From the NCBI GenBank assembly GCA_021568835.1, contig JAKGSH010000010.1:1426001-1490000 (forward strand): a DNA stretch of 64,000 nucleotides. Direction: 5' to 3'. The notes beneath the pieces were generated by a model. It was not told the DNA's origin. It ran no database searches and saw nothing but the letters and a program-made list of their open reading frames with translations. Below, one piece after another: positions 9,193 to 17,579 of the stretch. Positions within the stretch are counted from its first letter, which is position 1, and each line of letters starts with the position of its first letter. The translations under genes were made by a program, and so were the position numbers. The stretch is from Streptomyces sp. Tue 6430 (GTDB lineage: Bacteria > Actinomycetota > Actinomycetes > Streptomycetales > Streptomycetaceae).

Positions 9193-10494
9193 AGGGTCGG
9201 CCGGCACCGGGGCGCGGTCCGACCAGGCGGCGAGTTCGACGGCCCGCAGGTGCTCCTCGGAGCGGTGCTCGACCTTCGCCATGGTCCAGCGCAGGGTGGG
9301 CGCGGCCATCACCGAGGTGAGCACGGCGACCAGCACGACGATCGAGTACATCGCGGGGCTGAGCACGCCGAGCCGCAGGCCGATGGTCGCCACCACCACC
9401 TCGACCGCGCCGCGGGCGTTCAGCCCGGCGCCCAGCGCCAGGCCCTCCCAGTGCGTCAGGCGGCCGAGCCGGGCGCCCAGGTAGGCGCCGGCGAACTTGC
9501 CGCCGACGGCGAGCAGCAGCACCACCGCGGCGGCGGCCGACGTCCCGGGGTCGCCCAGCACCGCCAGGTCCACCTTCAGGCCCGCCCCGGCCAGGAAGAT
9601 CGGGGCGAACACGGAGAGCGTGACGGTCCGCAGCGGGGCGAGCCGCACCGCGGTCTCCCGGGAGGGCGAGCTGAGCAGGCAGCCGACCGCGAACGCGCCG
9701 AGCGCCGACTCCAGGCCCAGCGACTGGCTGCCGGCCGAGGCGGCCAGGATCGCCACCACGGTGATCACGATCACCGGCCCGGAGCCCTCGGCCTTCTCGG
9801 CCCGCCCCAGGGCCCGGCGCAGCAGCGGCCGGGCGGCGATCACCACGACCAGGAACAGCAGCAGGTGCCCCACGCTGGAGACGATGTGACCGGCCGTCAG
9901 GGCACCCACCGTCATCGCGGAGACCAGCGACAGGAGGATCCAGGCGACCACGTCCTCGCCGGCCGCCGCGGCCAGCGTCAGCTGTCCGATGTCGCGGTGC
10001 AGCATGCCGAGGTCGGTCAGCGTCTTGGCGATCACCGGGATCGCGCTGACGCCCATCACCACGCCGATCAGCAGCGCGAACGAGGAGCGGTCGGCATGCG
10101 GGCCGAGCAGCCGGCCGGGCAGCAGCAGGCCGGTGGCGACGCCCAGGCCGAGCGGCAGCACCAGCGCCGCGGTGCTGACCGAGAGCACGGTGCGAGGACG
10201 TCGGCGCAGCATCCGCAGGTCCAGGTGCGCGCTGGACAACCCGATGAACAGCAGTACGCCGAATGCGCTGACCGCGTCCAGCAGTTGGGTCTGCGAGCTG
10301 TCGGTCGGCCACATCCAGGCGAACGTGGCGGGCGAGAGGTGTCCGAGCACGGTCGGACCGAGCACCACACCGCTGAGCAGTTCGCCCACCACGCCCGGCA
10401 GACCCACCCGGCGGGCCAGTTGGCCCATGCCGGCGCCGACAAGCAGCAGGGCCGCCAATTGCATCAGCAACAGCAGGGTCTGATGCTCACTCAT
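9181..10494 (-). CDS. Cation/proton antiporter, CPA2 (KefB/NapA-like) family
   Basis: 437 residues, almost entirely hydrophobic, with 12-13 predicted membrane segments (for example LLLLMQLAALLLVGAGMGQLA near the N-terminus, and the VVMGVSAIPVIAKTL and AGLNARGAVEVVVATIGL segments typical of CPA2 transporters). There is no C-terminal RCK/TrkA domain. It would exchange Na+ or K+ for protons, and antiporters of this class occur in antibiotic clusters as putative self-protection or efflux genes. The ATG at 10494 has GGAGAAGG upstream; the much longer open frame beyond it is not coding. A CRP/FNR-type box lies in the 71-bp gap to the regulator gene. The substrate cannot be read from the sequence. 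Confidence 0.87.
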   Translation of the reverse strand: MSEHQTLLLLMQLAALLLVGAGMGQLARRVGLPGVVGELLSGVVLGPTVLGHLSPATFAWMWPTDSSQTQLLDAVSAFGVLLFIGLSSAHLDLRMLRRRPRTVLSVSTAALVLPLGLGVATGLLLPGRLLGPHADRSSFALLIGVVMGVSAIPVIAKTLTDLGMLHRDIGQLTLAAAAGEDVVAWILLSLVSAMTVGALTAGHIVSSVGHLLLFLVVVIAARPLLRRALGRAEKAEGSGPVIVITVVAILAASAGSQSLGLESALGAFAVGCLLSSPSRETAVRLAPLRTVTLSVFAPIFLAGAGLKVDLAVLGDPGTSAAAAVVLLLAVGGKFAGAYLGARLGRLTHWEGLALGAGLNARGAVEVVVATIGLRLGVLSPAMYSIVVLVAVLTSVMAAPTLRWTMAKVEHRSEEHLRAVELAAWSDRAPVPADPAQN

Positions 10495-10527
10495 GTTCGA
10501 CCTTCTCCCGTGGGGCCGGCCTTCCAG

Positions 10528-10577
10528 AGCCCCAAGGGTCGGCATCGCGACGAATGCCCAGCTACTCAGAATTGAGC
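10528..10577 (-). promoter_or_regulatory. CRP/FNR-type box 3, upstream of the antiporter gene
   Basis: ACTCA-GAAT-TGAGC at 10564-10577, overlapping the stop codon of the regulator gene. A -42.5 geometry would need the weak -10 GACCCT at 10540-10535. The box is clear; the promoter is less so. Confidence 0.55.
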
Positions 10578-11324
10578 ATCGGCCTGCAGCCGGCCCTCGA
10601 TGTAGTCGCCGAGCCGCTGGACGTCGACGGCCAGCGAGCCCTGCACCATGCCGACCAGCCCGGTCTCCCGGAAGCGCTTGAGGAACAGCCCGACCCGGGA
10701 GCGGGTGGTGCCGACCATCTCGGCGAGCTCCTCCTGGGTGATCCGGGGCGGGATCACCACCAGTCGGCCGCGGCGCTTGCCTATCTGCTGGGAGAGCAGC
10801 AGCAGTCGGGCCGCCAGGCGGCGCTCGCACTCCAACGTCACCATGTCGACGATGATCTTCTGCTGTTCGATCACCCGCTCGCCGAGGTGCCGCACGTACT
10901 CCGGCAGCAGCCCCTCCTCGGCGAGCACCGAGAGGAACCGGTCGCACGGGATCTGGCGCAGCGTCGCCGGTTCCAGCGCGACCGCAGTGTCGGAGCGCTC
11001 GCTTCCGAGCAGCCCCAGTTCGCCCAGGACGTCGCCCGCCCCGGAGATGGAGAGCAGACATCGCTTGCCGCTCCCGGTGATCATCAGCGTTTTGACCTGA
11101 CCGGTCTCGATCACGTATATGTGCCGGTCCTGGCCGCCTTCCATGTACACGTGTCCCAGCCGGGGCACCGTCAGGGTCGGGGTGTCGTGCAGCCGCGTGG
11201 CGCACAGCGCGCGCAGCTTGGTGCGGAAGCGGGCCGAGTCGGTGTCGGCCGGCTCGGCGGCACGCCGCACGGGGACCGCGGTGGTGGTCGAACGGGTTCG
11301 GCGGTACTCCAGTGTTGCCCTCAT
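10566..11324 (-). CDS. CRP/FNR-family transcriptional regulator 1
   Basis: 252 residues: a basic N-terminal tail of about 45, a cNMP-binding-like beta-roll (GHVYMEG, VIETGQVK, GDVLGELGLL), a long dimerisation helix, and a winged helix with recognition segment VGTTRSRVGLFLKRF. No cysteine cluster for an FeS centre is seen, and the nucleotide-binding Arg-Ser/Thr signature of true cAMP receptors is not evident, so the signal is unknown. LnmO of the leinamycin pathway is a CRP/FNR-type activator of a hybrid NRPS/trans-AT PKS cluster, so an activator role here is plausible. GAGG precedes the ATG. It is transcribed divergently from the P450/PPTase operon. Its recognition helix is nearly identical to that of the regulator at 13699-14367, so both probably read the same box. 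Confidence 0.9.
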   Translation of the reverse strand: MRATLEYRRTRSTTTAVPVRRAAEPADTDSARFRTKLRALCATRLHDTPTLTVPRLGHVYMEGGQDRHIYVIETGQVKTLMITGSGKRCLLSISGAGDVLGELGLLGSERSDTAVALEPATLRQIPCDRFLSVLAEEGLLPEYVRHLGERVIEQQKIIVDMVTLECERRLAARLLLLSQQIGKRRGRLVVIPPRITQEELAEMVGTTRSRVGLFLKRFRETGLVGMVQGSLAVDVQRLGDYIEGRLQADAQF

Positions 11325-11550
11325 CTTCAACCTCGAATCGCCTAGAAACGGCACAGACTCGTCGTCCCGGTCCGGGCAGCCCGGCCCGGCAGACGCGCCG
11401 GAACGGTGTCTGAGATCGCCAGGATGTACGGATAAGCGAGGTGCGGGGGGCAAGCATAGGAAAAGATCCGGCCGACACCAATGCCCTCGCCACCATTGGA
11501 CGCAGGCATGCCGAACCGGCCGTGGCGGCACCCCGCCGACTTCGCACGAT

Positions 11551-11600
11551 GCTCAATCCAGCGCAGAAACGCTCGGTTCGGCCGGTCTAGGTTCGGGGGC
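11551..11600 (+). promoter_or_regulatory. CRP/FNR-type box 4 and promoter of the P450-PPTase operon
   Basis: GCTCA-ATCC-AGCGC at 11551-11564, then TAGGTT as -10 at 11588-11593, inferred start 11600. The box centre is at -42.5. The same box could also influence the divergent regulator gene, whose start codon is 227 bp away. Confidence 0.68.
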
Positions 11601-11653
11601 GCTCGGGCGTACCCGCCGGAACGAGCCGACCTGCCAAGGAACGGAGATGCCCC

Positions 11654-12955
11654 GTGAATGACCGGTCATCACAGCCCGGCGCACCGTCCGGTTCCGAGGA
11701 CCCGAAGGTCCTGCCGACCGGACCGCGGGTCGACCCCTACGCGCTGTACTCCGACATGCGTGCCGAGGGCGTCGTCCACACCATCCGCGAACCCAACGGC
11801 CTCCACCGCCGGCTCGTGCTGCGCTACGCCGAGGCCCGCGACGTCATGAACGACTCCCGCTTCGCCAAGGACCCGGGCCTGGCCTGGGACCAGCTGCGCG
11901 ACGCCGGCTACGTCAAGGGCGAGCGTGACAACCGCGCCGACTACCTCTACCACCTGGTCAACACCGACCCACCGGACCACACCCGGCTGCGCAAGCTGAT
12001 CAGCAAGGCGTTCACCAACCGCCGGATGGAGGCGATGCGCCCGCGCGTGCGGGAGATCGCCGAGCAGCTGCTCGACGGTCTCGCCGGGCAGCAGACCGTC
12101 GACCTGATCGAGAGCTACGCGCACCCGCTGGCCACCACTGTCATCTGCGAGATCCTCGGCGTGCCGAACGCCGACCGGGAGAACTTCCGGATCTGGGCCA
12201 CCGCCATGCTCACCGCCCCGGACGCGGTGGTCGACGGCGCGCTCACCCCGCAGGAGGGCTATGCGGCGATGCAGTCCTTCTTCACCGAGCTGCTGGCCCG
12301 CCGCCGCGAGGAACTCAAGGACCTCGCGGAGACCGACGTGGACACCAGCGACCAGCAGCCCGACGTGATCACCGGCTTGATCGTCGCCCGCGACGAGGGC
12401 AACCGGCTCACCGAGATCGAGGTGGTCTCCACCGCGATGCTGCTGCTCAGCGCCGGCCAGGAACCGACCGTCAACCTGATCGCCAACGGCACCCTGACGC
12501 TGTTCGACAACCCGGAGCAGTTCGCCCTGCTGCGGGCCAAGCCCGACCTGGTCACCTCGGCCGTGGAGGAGTTCCTCCGCTACGACCCGCCGGTGGAGCT
12601 GTCCACCATGCGGGTCTCCACCGAGGACGTCGAGGTGGCCGGCACCATGATCCCGGCCGGCAGCGTGGTCACCGTCTCCATCGCCTCGACCAGCCGCGAC
12701 GAGCGGCAGTTCGAGAACCCCGACCAACTGGACATCACCCGCACCGACAACCCGCACCTGGCTTTCGGCTACGGCCTGCACCACTGCCTCGGCGCCCCGC
12801 TCGCCCGGATCGAGGGCCAGGAGGCGATCGCGGCACTGGTCGACCGCTACCCGAACATCTCGCTCTCCGGCACCCGGGACGACCTGCGCTGGCGCCCCAC
12901 CCGGATCATGCGCGGCCTGGTCGAGCTGCCGGTCGAACTCGGCCCACGGGCCTGA
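11654..12955 (+). CDS. Cytochrome P450 (CYP107/105-like tailoring enzyme)
   Basis: 433 residues, soluble class I bacterial P450. Visible landmarks: I-helix LLLSAGQEPTVNLI, where the usual acid-threonine pair AG(D/E)(T/D)T is AGQEPT, so the oxygen-activating region is non-canonical; the K-helix ExxR in VEEFLRYDPP is replaced by FLR preceded by Glu; heme-binding loop FGYGLHHCLGAPLAR with the axial Cys. It needs a ferredoxin partner not encoded nearby. The GTG start has AAGGAACGGAG upstream. It probably oxidises the polyketide/peptide product and is co-transcribed with the PPTase gene 10 bp downstream. Confidence 0.92.
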   Translation: MNDRSSQPGAPSGSEDPKVLPTGPRVDPYALYSDMRAEGVVHTIREPNGLHRRLVLRYAEARDVMNDSRFAKDPGLAWDQLRDAGYVKGERDNRADYLYHLVNTDPPDHTRLRKLISKAFTNRRMEAMRPRVREIAEQLLDGLAGQQTVDLIESYAHPLATTVICEILGVPNADRENFRIWATAMLTAPDAVVDGALTPQEGYAAMQSFFTELLARRREELKDLAETDVDTSDQQPDVITGLIVARDEGNRLTEIEVVSTAMLLLSAGQEPTVNLIANGTLTLFDNPEQFALLRAKPDLVTSAVEEFLRYDPPVELSTMRVSTEDVEVAGTMIPAGSVVTVSIASTSRDERQFENPDQLDITRTDNPHLAFGYGLHHCLGAPLARIEGQEAIAALVDRYPNISLSGTRDDLRWRPTRIMRGLVELPVELGPRA

Positions 12956-12964
12956 CCGCACCGG

Positions 12965-13717
12965 ATGACAGAGCGAGGGCTCCGGCCCGGCACGCGCGAG
13001 GCCCACGTATGGACCGCGCGCGTGCCGGACTCGGACCGCGACCCCGCAGTCAGGGTGGGGCTGGCGCTGCTCGCGCCCGCCGAGCACGACCGGCTGGCCC
13101 GCTTCCGCTTCGCCCGGGACCGCGCCCAGTACGCGGTGGGGCACGCCCTGCTGCGCACCGCGCTGACCCGGTGTCACCCCGAACTCCCGCCGCAGCAATG
13201 GGAGTTCCGCACCACCTGGCACGGCCGTCCGGAACTCGCCGGCCGCACCGCGGAGACCGGGCTGAGGTTCAACCTCTCCCACACCCCCGGCGCGGCCGTC
13301 TGCGTGGTGACCCGCGGGACCGACTGCGGCATCGACGTCGAGGAGAGCGCTCCGCACCGCCCCCGCCGGCTGCCCGGAGTGCTCGCCCCCGCCGAGGCCG
13401 CCGCGCTCGCCGGGCTGCCCACCAGCGGGCAGGCCGACGCCCTCCTTCGGTACTGGACCCTGAAGGAGGCCTACACCAAGGCCCTCGGCCTCGGCCTCGC
13501 CCACCCGTTCAACCGCTGCGACTTCGGCGCGCTGCCCGACACCGGGACGATCACGCTGGCCGCCGACGCCACGGGCCAGTGGCAGTTTCACCAGTGGCGG
13601 CCGGGCTCCGGCCACATCGCCGCGCTCGCCCTGCGCCGCGGCGCGGGCGCCGCCGAGGTGGTGGTGGTCCACCACGGCGACGCCTCTGCCGGCTCCGCTC
13701 AGACCTTCGCCACGTAG
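12965..13717 (+). CDS. Sfp-type 4'-phosphopantetheinyl transferase
   Basis: 250 residues. It transfers phosphopantetheine from CoA to carrier-domain serines and so activates the ACP/PCP domains of the pathway. The two family motifs are present: GIDVEE (metal-binding Asp/Glu) in the middle, and WTLKEAYTKALGLGL later, with the RFNLSHTPG segment upstream. The pseudo-dimeric length fits Sfp rather than AcpS. It starts 10 bp after the P450 stop. The 3' end overlaps the convergent regulator gene by 19 bp. Confidence 0.93.
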   Translation: MTERGLRPGTREAHVWTARVPDSDRDPAVRVGLALLAPAEHDRLARFRFARDRAQYAVGHALLRTALTRCHPELPPQQWEFRTTWHGRPELAGRTAETGLRFNLSHTPGAAVCVVTRGTDCGIDVEESAPHRPRRLPGVLAPAEAAALAGLPTSGQADALLRYWTLKEAYTKALGLGLAHPFNRCDFGALPDTGTITLAADATGQWQFHQWRPGSGHIAALALRRGAGAAEVVVVHHGDASAGSAQTFAT

Positions 13718-14367
13718 CGCGCCAGCCGGGTCTCGTGCACCGTCAGTTGGGCCGAACCGCTGTGCACCAGCAGCCCGTCGTCGGAGAACCGCTTCAGGAA
13801 GAACCCCACCCGGGAACGCGTGGTCCCCACCATTTCCGAGAGTTCCTCGTGCGTTATCCGCCGTTCCATTCTCAGCTCGGGCCCCTGCCGCCGGCCGACC
13901 TTCCGAGCGAGATCGAGAAGTGTCACCGCGAGCCGCTGCTCGCAGTTCATGGTCACCATATTGGCGATCAACTGCTGCTGCTCGGACAACTGTTCGATCA
14001 AGTGCAGGGCGAACTCCTCAGCGTTCTCCAGATCCTGCAGAACCGCCGCCACATGCGCCGCCGACAATTTCCGCAGGACACTCCGCTTCATCGCCGTCGC
14101 GGTCTCCGCACGCATTCCCTGAAGAATTCCCAGCTCACCGAAGAACTCCCCCTCCACACATATGGAGAGCAGACATTGCTTACCCTCCAGAGAGCCCGAA
14201 ACAATCTTGACCTGACCCTCCTCGACCAGGTACAGACTGTTGTCCGACTGCCCGCTGGAATACACGTTCTCGCCGCGCACCAGCCGCACCGTCGGGGCCG
14301 ACCCCCCACTCCCCACCATTCTGTCCCGCAGAGTCTCCCATAACGACATGGACGTGGAGACGAACAT
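13699..14367 (-). CDS. CRP/FNR-family transcriptional regulator 2
   Basis: 222 residues, a compact version of the regulator at 10566-11324: beta-roll segments YSSGQSDNSLYLVEEGQVKIV and CLLSICVEGEFFGELGIL, dimer helix, winged helix with EELSEMVGTTRSRVGFFLKRF. The recognition helix differs from regulator 1 by one or two residues, while the sensor halves differ much more, suggesting two inputs onto one operator. The start at 14367 is supported by GGGGGAAG just upstream; a second ATG is at 14349. The region upstream lacks the GCTCA-N4-TGAGC box, so this gene may be controlled by something outside the regulon. Confidence 0.9.
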   Translation of the reverse strand: MFVSTSMSLWETLRDRMVGSGGSAPTVRLVRGENVYSSGQSDNSLYLVEEGQVKIVSGSLEGKQCLLSICVEGEFFGELGILQGMRAETATAMKRSVLRKLSAAHVAAVLQDLENAEEFALHLIEQLSEQQQLIANMVTMNCEQRLAVTLLDLARKVGRRQGPELRMERRITHEELSEMVGTTRSRVGFFLKRFSDDGLLVHSGSAQLTVHETRLARYVAKV

Positions 14368-14439
14368 ACACTTCCCCCCTGCATACGATTGCCTCGCACA
14401 TTAATCAAGCCGGGTTTCGGCCAACAACGAAGTCGAAAA

Positions 14440-15002
14440 CCCGTTCTATGGCTGCCCTCTGCGCCATGGCCGAAAACCTCGCCGCAGGCCTCCGGCCACC
14501 CGTCCGACCCGGCCCGATCACCGGCCCGATCACCAGCCCGCTCACCGGCCGAAAGAGGAGCAGCCGGCAGCCACTGCCGCCCGGCACGCTGTCGACCTCG
14601 GCCCGGGCGGCACCCCGACCGGGGAGGACGACCCCGCAGGGTCGACGCCCGGGGATCGCTGCTGCGTGGCATGAGCCTGACGCCCCGCCGACCCGGGCGC
14701 GCCCTTCCGCTTGCCCTTGCCGAGGCCGCCCGGCTCGGCCCGGCGCTCCTTACCCGGCGGCACCTCCCGGGGGCATCGCCCTTCGAGGAGGGGGAGCTGT
14801 TGCGCGAGTGCAGATGCCGAAGCTTCGCCGGCTCCCGGGCCTGCCGCTCGAACTGGTCCATCCAGTCGGCGAGTTGCGTGGCCATGGCCACGAGCTGCGC
14901 ATCCCGAGGGGCGATCACCACCCCCGGCTCACCGAGCCGGACGGCTTGACCACGGGCGAGCACGACCCGCTCGTCACGCGTCATCGACTCCGGCCCGGGC
15001 AA
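14440..15002 (-). pseudogene. IS66-like transposase N-terminal remnant
   Basis: On the minus strand a frame from about 15002 reads a leucine/glutamine-rich segment ending LRHLHSRNSS, then after a one-base shift continues KERRAEPGGLGKGKRKGAPG. This resembles the zipper plus N-S-S-PPS and Lys/Gly-rich KxxGxQPGAxG region at the N-terminus of IS66-family transposases, followed by a decayed CxCGxxL zinc-finger area. The catalytic domain and the inverted repeats are absent. Together with the short GATCACCGGCCC-type repeats near 14515-14545, this 0.7-kb gap is decayed mobile DNA lying inside the biosynthetic region. The assignment is by resemblance only. Confidence 0.45.
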
Positions 15003-15135
15003 GGCAAGCTAGGTCCCAGGCCGTCCCGATGAGCACTGTGGGCTGGCCCTGGGTGCTGCCGCCTGCACTGCGCCGGCGGGGACCTCGGTGTCCGGAGCAC
15101 GGATCGGGCAGGGGCGTTCCTCGCCGGGGTACGGG

Positions 15136-16494
15136 TTATGCCTTGGCCTCCGGTACCGGGTGCACGGTCATCGGGACCGCGCTGGCCCTCATGATGCCCT
15201 TGCACACCTCCCGGACCGGAGGGCCGGGCACCGGCCGGAGTTCGAAGCGGGGCAGCACGGTGGCCAGCACGAAGGCCATCGTCAAGTTGGCCATCGACTC
15301 TCCGGCGCACAGGCGGGTACCCGCGCCGAAGGGCATGAACAGCTCGCGGCGGGGCAACTGGGGATGCCCTGGTGACCACCGGTCGGGGTTGAAGGTGGTG
15401 GGATCGGAGTACACGGCCGGGTCGCGGTGCAGGGCGGTGATGCTGATCAGCAGTTCGGCCTCGGCGGGGAATGCGAAGCCGCCGACCTGTACGGGTCGGG
15501 TGGTGCGCCGCATGTCCATCCAGCCGGGGCTGCGCAGCCGCAGGGTCTCGTTGATGACCTGGCGGGTGTACACCAGCCGGTTCAGGTCGCGCATGGTGAT
15601 GTCCCGCCCCTCCAGCACCTGGGCGAACTCCTCGCGCAGCCGCTGGGCGACCGTGGGGTGGTGGGCGATTTCGTGGAGGGCCCAGCCCAGGGCGTGTCCG
15701 GAGCTGTCGCCGCCGGCGATCAGCATGGACAGCACCTCATCGCGCAATTCGCCCGGGCTCATGGGCCGGCCGTCCGCGTCCCGGGCGGCGACCATGCTGG
15801 ACAGGATGTCGCCGTGGTCCTGGGGGTCGGTCAGGTACCGGTTGATGATCGAGGTCAGCGCCGCTTCGAGCCGGTCCCGCGCCCGGATGAAGCGCCGGTT
15901 GGCCGGGGTGGGCAGCTTGTCCACCAGGTCACTGGGGACCACACTGCGGATGCCGACGCCGGCGATGAAGTCGGCGATGGTGTCCCGGACGGTGTCGGCG
16001 TCGCCGGCCACCTTGTCCGAGGAGAACAGCGCGGTGTTGATCAGCGCGTTGGCCAGGGTGTCCATCTCCTGGGCCATGTCCAGGACGGCACCGGGCTGCC
16101 AGGTGTCGACCTGCGCTTTGATGCCGGCCAGCAGCGCGCCCACGTCGTACCCGGGGTTGTCGTGGGTGAACGCCTGCTGGACCATCCGGCGCTGGCGCAG
16201 GTGGAAGGCGCCGTCGGAGCTGCCTAGTCCGTTGCCGACCAGTGGGCGCACCTTGCTGAAGAACCGCCCCCGGGCGAAGGTGTCACCGCCGTCGCCGAGT
16301 ATTTCGCGGGCCATGGCGTGGTCGTTGATGAGGAAGGTGGGAGTGCGGCCCATACGCAGCCGCAGCACGGGTGCCTCGGCACGGACCCGCTCGAAGAAGG
16401 CCAGCCTCCGGACCGCCACGGCCGGCCTGTGCCCGGCAAGCAGAACGCTGCCTGACGCGACTGGCACAGAACTGACAACCTGATCCCCCGACAT
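15136..16494 (-). CDS. Cytochrome P450 (second tailoring or bystander enzyme)
   Basis: 452 residues. I-helix MLIAGGDSSGHALGWALHEI (Asp-Ser in place of the usual Asp/Glu-Thr), K-helix ExxR as INETLRLRSPGW, heme loop FGAGTRLCAGESMA with axial Cys. Overall it resembles the CYP102/CYP110 branch (RYTRQVINETLRL, PFGAGTRLC) more than the CYP105/107 type of the first P450, so it is not a recent duplicate. I chose ATG 16494 with GGGAG upstream over a GTG at 16521 that has no ribosome site. A box identical in spacing to those of the biosynthetic operons sits upstream, so I place this gene in the cluster even though an IS66-like remnant separates it from the rest. Confidence 0.91.
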   Translation of the reverse strand: MSGDQVVSSVPVASGSVLLAGHRPAVAVRRLAFFERVRAEAPVLRLRMGRTPTFLINDHAMAREILGDGGDTFARGRFFSKVRPLVGNGLGSSDGAFHLRQRRMVQQAFTHDNPGYDVGALLAGIKAQVDTWQPGAVLDMAQEMDTLANALINTALFSSDKVAGDADTVRDTIADFIAGVGIRSVVPSDLVDKLPTPANRRFIRARDRLEAALTSIINRYLTDPQDHGDILSSMVAARDADGRPMSPGELRDEVLSMLIAGGDSSGHALGWALHEIAHHPTVAQRLREEFAQVLEGRDITMRDLNRLVYTRQVINETLRLRSPGWMDMRRTTRPVQVGGFAFPAEAELLISITALHRDPAVYSDPTTFNPDRWSPGHPQLPRRELFMPFGAGTRLCAGESMANLTMAFVLATVLPRFELRPVPGPPVREVCKGIMRASAVPMTVHPVPEAKA

Positions 16495-16576
16495 AAGCTC
16501 GCTCCCGTCGTCTTTTCCCACTGGAACAGGAGGTACTCACCCAACGCCTCGCCTCAACCGGCTTGCCGTCCAAGTG

Positions 16577-16626
16577 CGTTGGGATGCTAGCCCGGGCCGG
16601 TGGCCGCCCGGCGCTCAGAATTGAGC
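16577..16626 (-). promoter_or_regulatory. CRP/FNR-type box 5 and promoter of the second P450 gene
   Basis: The perfect palindrome GCTCA-GAAT-TGAGC at 16613-16626, -10 element TAGCAT at 16589-16584, inferred start 16577, box centre at -42.5. The leader to the P450 start codon would be 83 nt. Confidence 0.7.
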
Positions 16627-16729
16627 AGTGGCACCGGAATCCGGCGACTGCGCCCGCAGAGGTCCAGCCGGACCGGGTGCCGATCGACGCCGAGGGCGCC
16701 GAGGACGCCGAGGACGCCGACACCCTGAC

Positions 16730-16835
16730 CTACGCCCGGTGGCAGCGCCGGGCCACCCTGGAGAACTCGGCCAGGCGGGCGAGGTCCGGACGGTCGAGGG
16801 TGACTCCGTAAAAGCTGGTCAGTGCCGTCGTTCCT
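16730..16835 (-). pseudogene. Possible VOC/glyoxalase-family N-terminal remnant
   Basis: The minus strand reads LTSFYGVTLDRPDLARLAEFSRVA before a stop, which resembles the first beta strand and helix of VOC-superfamily proteins (usually GVTLDCPDPxxLAEFY). Nothing recognisable follows. A 9-bp unit (gccgaggac) is repeated three times next to it near 16690-16720. Low confidence; otherwise I see nothing in 16,627-16,986. Confidence 0.3.
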
Positions 16836-16986
16836 GCCCGTCATCGATCAAGGACCCAGGCCGAACCGGCCAGGCACCGATAAGGCCACAGCCCGTTGCG
16901 CGCCCGTTTTCGACAGATTTCGGCCGACCCCGCCGGTACCGGAGGGCCCCCTGCTCGGGGCGCCGTCCTGTGCTTGACTGACACTC

Positions 16987-17562
16987 ATGGCCCGAGACGA
17001 AGAGATCATCGAATTCTCATCGGCGGCGGAGCTGCAGGATTGGCTCTCCCGCAATCACGCCGCATCCGGCGGGTTCTGGCTGAAGCTCAAGAATGACGCA
17101 GCGGGCAAAGACGCTCTGACGTACGCCCAGGCCCTCGACGTGGCATTGTGCTACGGCTGGATCGACGGCCGGAAAGGCAAGCTCGACGACGCCCACTGGC
17201 TCCAGCGGTTCACGCCGCGGTCGGCCCGCAGCCGGTGGTCCAAGGTCAACCGGGAGAAGGTCGCCGCCCTCATCGAGCAGGGCCGGATGCAACCGCCGGG
17301 GATCGCCGAGGTCGAGCGGGCCAAGAAGGACGGGCGCTGGGAAGCGGCCTACGCGGGGGCGAAGACCGCCACCGTCCCGGACGACCTGGCGAAGGCGCTG
17401 GAGGCCAACCCGGCCGCCGCGGAGTTCTTCAAGACCCTCGACAGCCAGAATCGCTACTCCATCCTCTACCGGGTGCAGGACGCCAAGAAGCCCGAGACCA
17501 GGGCCCGGCGCATCGAGAAGTACGTCGGCATGCTGGCCAACCAGGAGAAGATCCACACGTGA
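16987..17562 (+). CDS. YdeI/OmpD-associated family protein (bacteriocin-protection-like)
   Basis: 191 residues with the family signature ALCYGWIDGRKGKLDDAHWLQRFTPR in the N-terminal half and the C-terminal NRYSILYRVQDAKKPETRARRIEKYV helix bundle. No signal peptide or membrane segment, so cytoplasmic. Family members are annotated from E. coli YdeI, and the biochemical role is unsettled. Monocistronic as seen, with no link to the biosynthetic cluster. ATG 16987 is the only sensible start. Confidence 0.88.
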   Translation: MARDEEIIEFSSAAELQDWLSRNHAASGGFWLKLKNDAAGKDALTYAQALDVALCYGWIDGRKGKLDDAHWLQRFTPRSARSRWSKVNREKVAALIEQGRMQPPGIAEVERAKKDGRWEAAYAGAKTATVPDDLAKALEANPAAAEFFKTLDSQNRYSILYRVQDAKKPETRARRIEKYVGMLANQEKIHT

Positions 17563-17579
17563 CCGCACGGCGGCACCCT

